This document shows positions 14,001 through 14,066 of a stretch of 14,066 nt of DNA, in pieces. Source of the DNA: Verrucomicrobia bacterium UBA740. GTDB taxonomy: Bacteria > Verrucomicrobiota > Kiritimatiellia > RFP12 > UBA1067. Within the stretch, counting starts at the first letter, position 1. Each line of letters starts with the position of its first letter. The stretch spans positions 234 through 14,299 of the forward strand of contig DBKW01000015.1 of assembly GCA_002298665.1 (NCBI GenBank), in the 5' to 3' direction. The position numbers and the translations under genes are program-made. The notes under the pieces are model-generated. The model made no database searches and was not told where the DNA came from. It worked only from the letters and a program-made list of their open reading frames with translations.

Positions 14001-14029
14001 ATTATACCTTTTCTAAGCGCATTCTGCAA
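14001..14029 (-). promoter_or_regulatory. Promoter of the symporter-phosphatase-glycosyltransferase operon, leaderless type
   Basis: On the minus strand a perfect TATAAT (14006-14001) follows TTGCAG (14029-14024) at the ideal 17-bp spacing; the -35 matches only TTG. Just 7 nt (TTCAGCC) lie between the -10 and the ATG at 13993, so the expected start site falls on or next to the A of the ATG, and no Shine-Dalgarno exists. A leaderless mRNA is predicted. Confidence 0.7.
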
Positions 14030-14066
14030 GCGGAATCTGCACATTGTCGTGTAGAAAGCAAAACCG

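Overview
The window reads as a compact, fairly GC-rich bacterial chromosome segment with core housekeeping genes. No phage, plasmid, insertion sequence or CRISPR signal is visible. Several promoters have near-perfect TATAAT -10 boxes, and three genes start within 7-13 nt of the -10 box. The set of genes (trigger factor-ClpP-ClpX, PanD, paired CNNM proteins, bacterial NSS symporters) does not fix the taxon. A member of the Planctomycetota-Verrucomicrobiota-Chlamydiota group, such as a Kiritimatiellota-like organism, is a low-confidence guess from overall style, not from a diagnostic marker.

Layout. Positions 1-661 hold no convincing gene. They contain two separate tandem arrays, both with a 22-bp period (1-66 and 291-370), and a self-complementary stretch at 490-566. 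A plus-strand EamA/DMT transporter (662-1564) follows, with an extended -10 box just upstream and no Shine-Dalgarno. It converges on, and overlaps by 23 bp, the end of a long minus-strand operon.

That operon runs from 8712 down to 1542: trigger factor, ClpP, ClpX, PanD, a full CNNM/CBS/CorC protein, a short CNNM-only protein, ThiD, an RsuA/RluB-type pseudouridine synthase, and a DUF167 protein. After the 25-nt gap behind trigger factor, junctions run from 3-nt gaps to a 29-nt overlap, including ATGA and GTGA stop/start overlaps, so translational coupling is likely. It joins protein folding and turnover (tig, clpP, clpX) to beta-alanine/CoA supply (panD), membrane ion handling (CNNM pair), thiamine phosphate metabolism (thiD) and rRNA modification.

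Upstream of tig lies a complete minus-strand tRNA-Arg(CCU) with encoded CCA, its own promoter and a T-tract terminator candidate. Next is a solitary minus-strand protein resembling a glycosyltransferase (8984-9796), with a promoter that makes its mRNA nearly leaderless and an 11-bp inverted repeat across that promoter.

The right end is a second minus-strand operon: two tandem NSS (SNF) Na+-coupled symporter paralogues, both 441 aa (13993-12668 and 12645-11320), then a low-molecular-weight protein-tyrosine phosphatase and a family 2 glycosyltransferase (to 10035). Its promoter also places the start site at or next to the ATG. The most unusual features are the two 22-bp arrays, the leaderless-type promoters, and the coupled pair of a full and a minimal CNNM protein.
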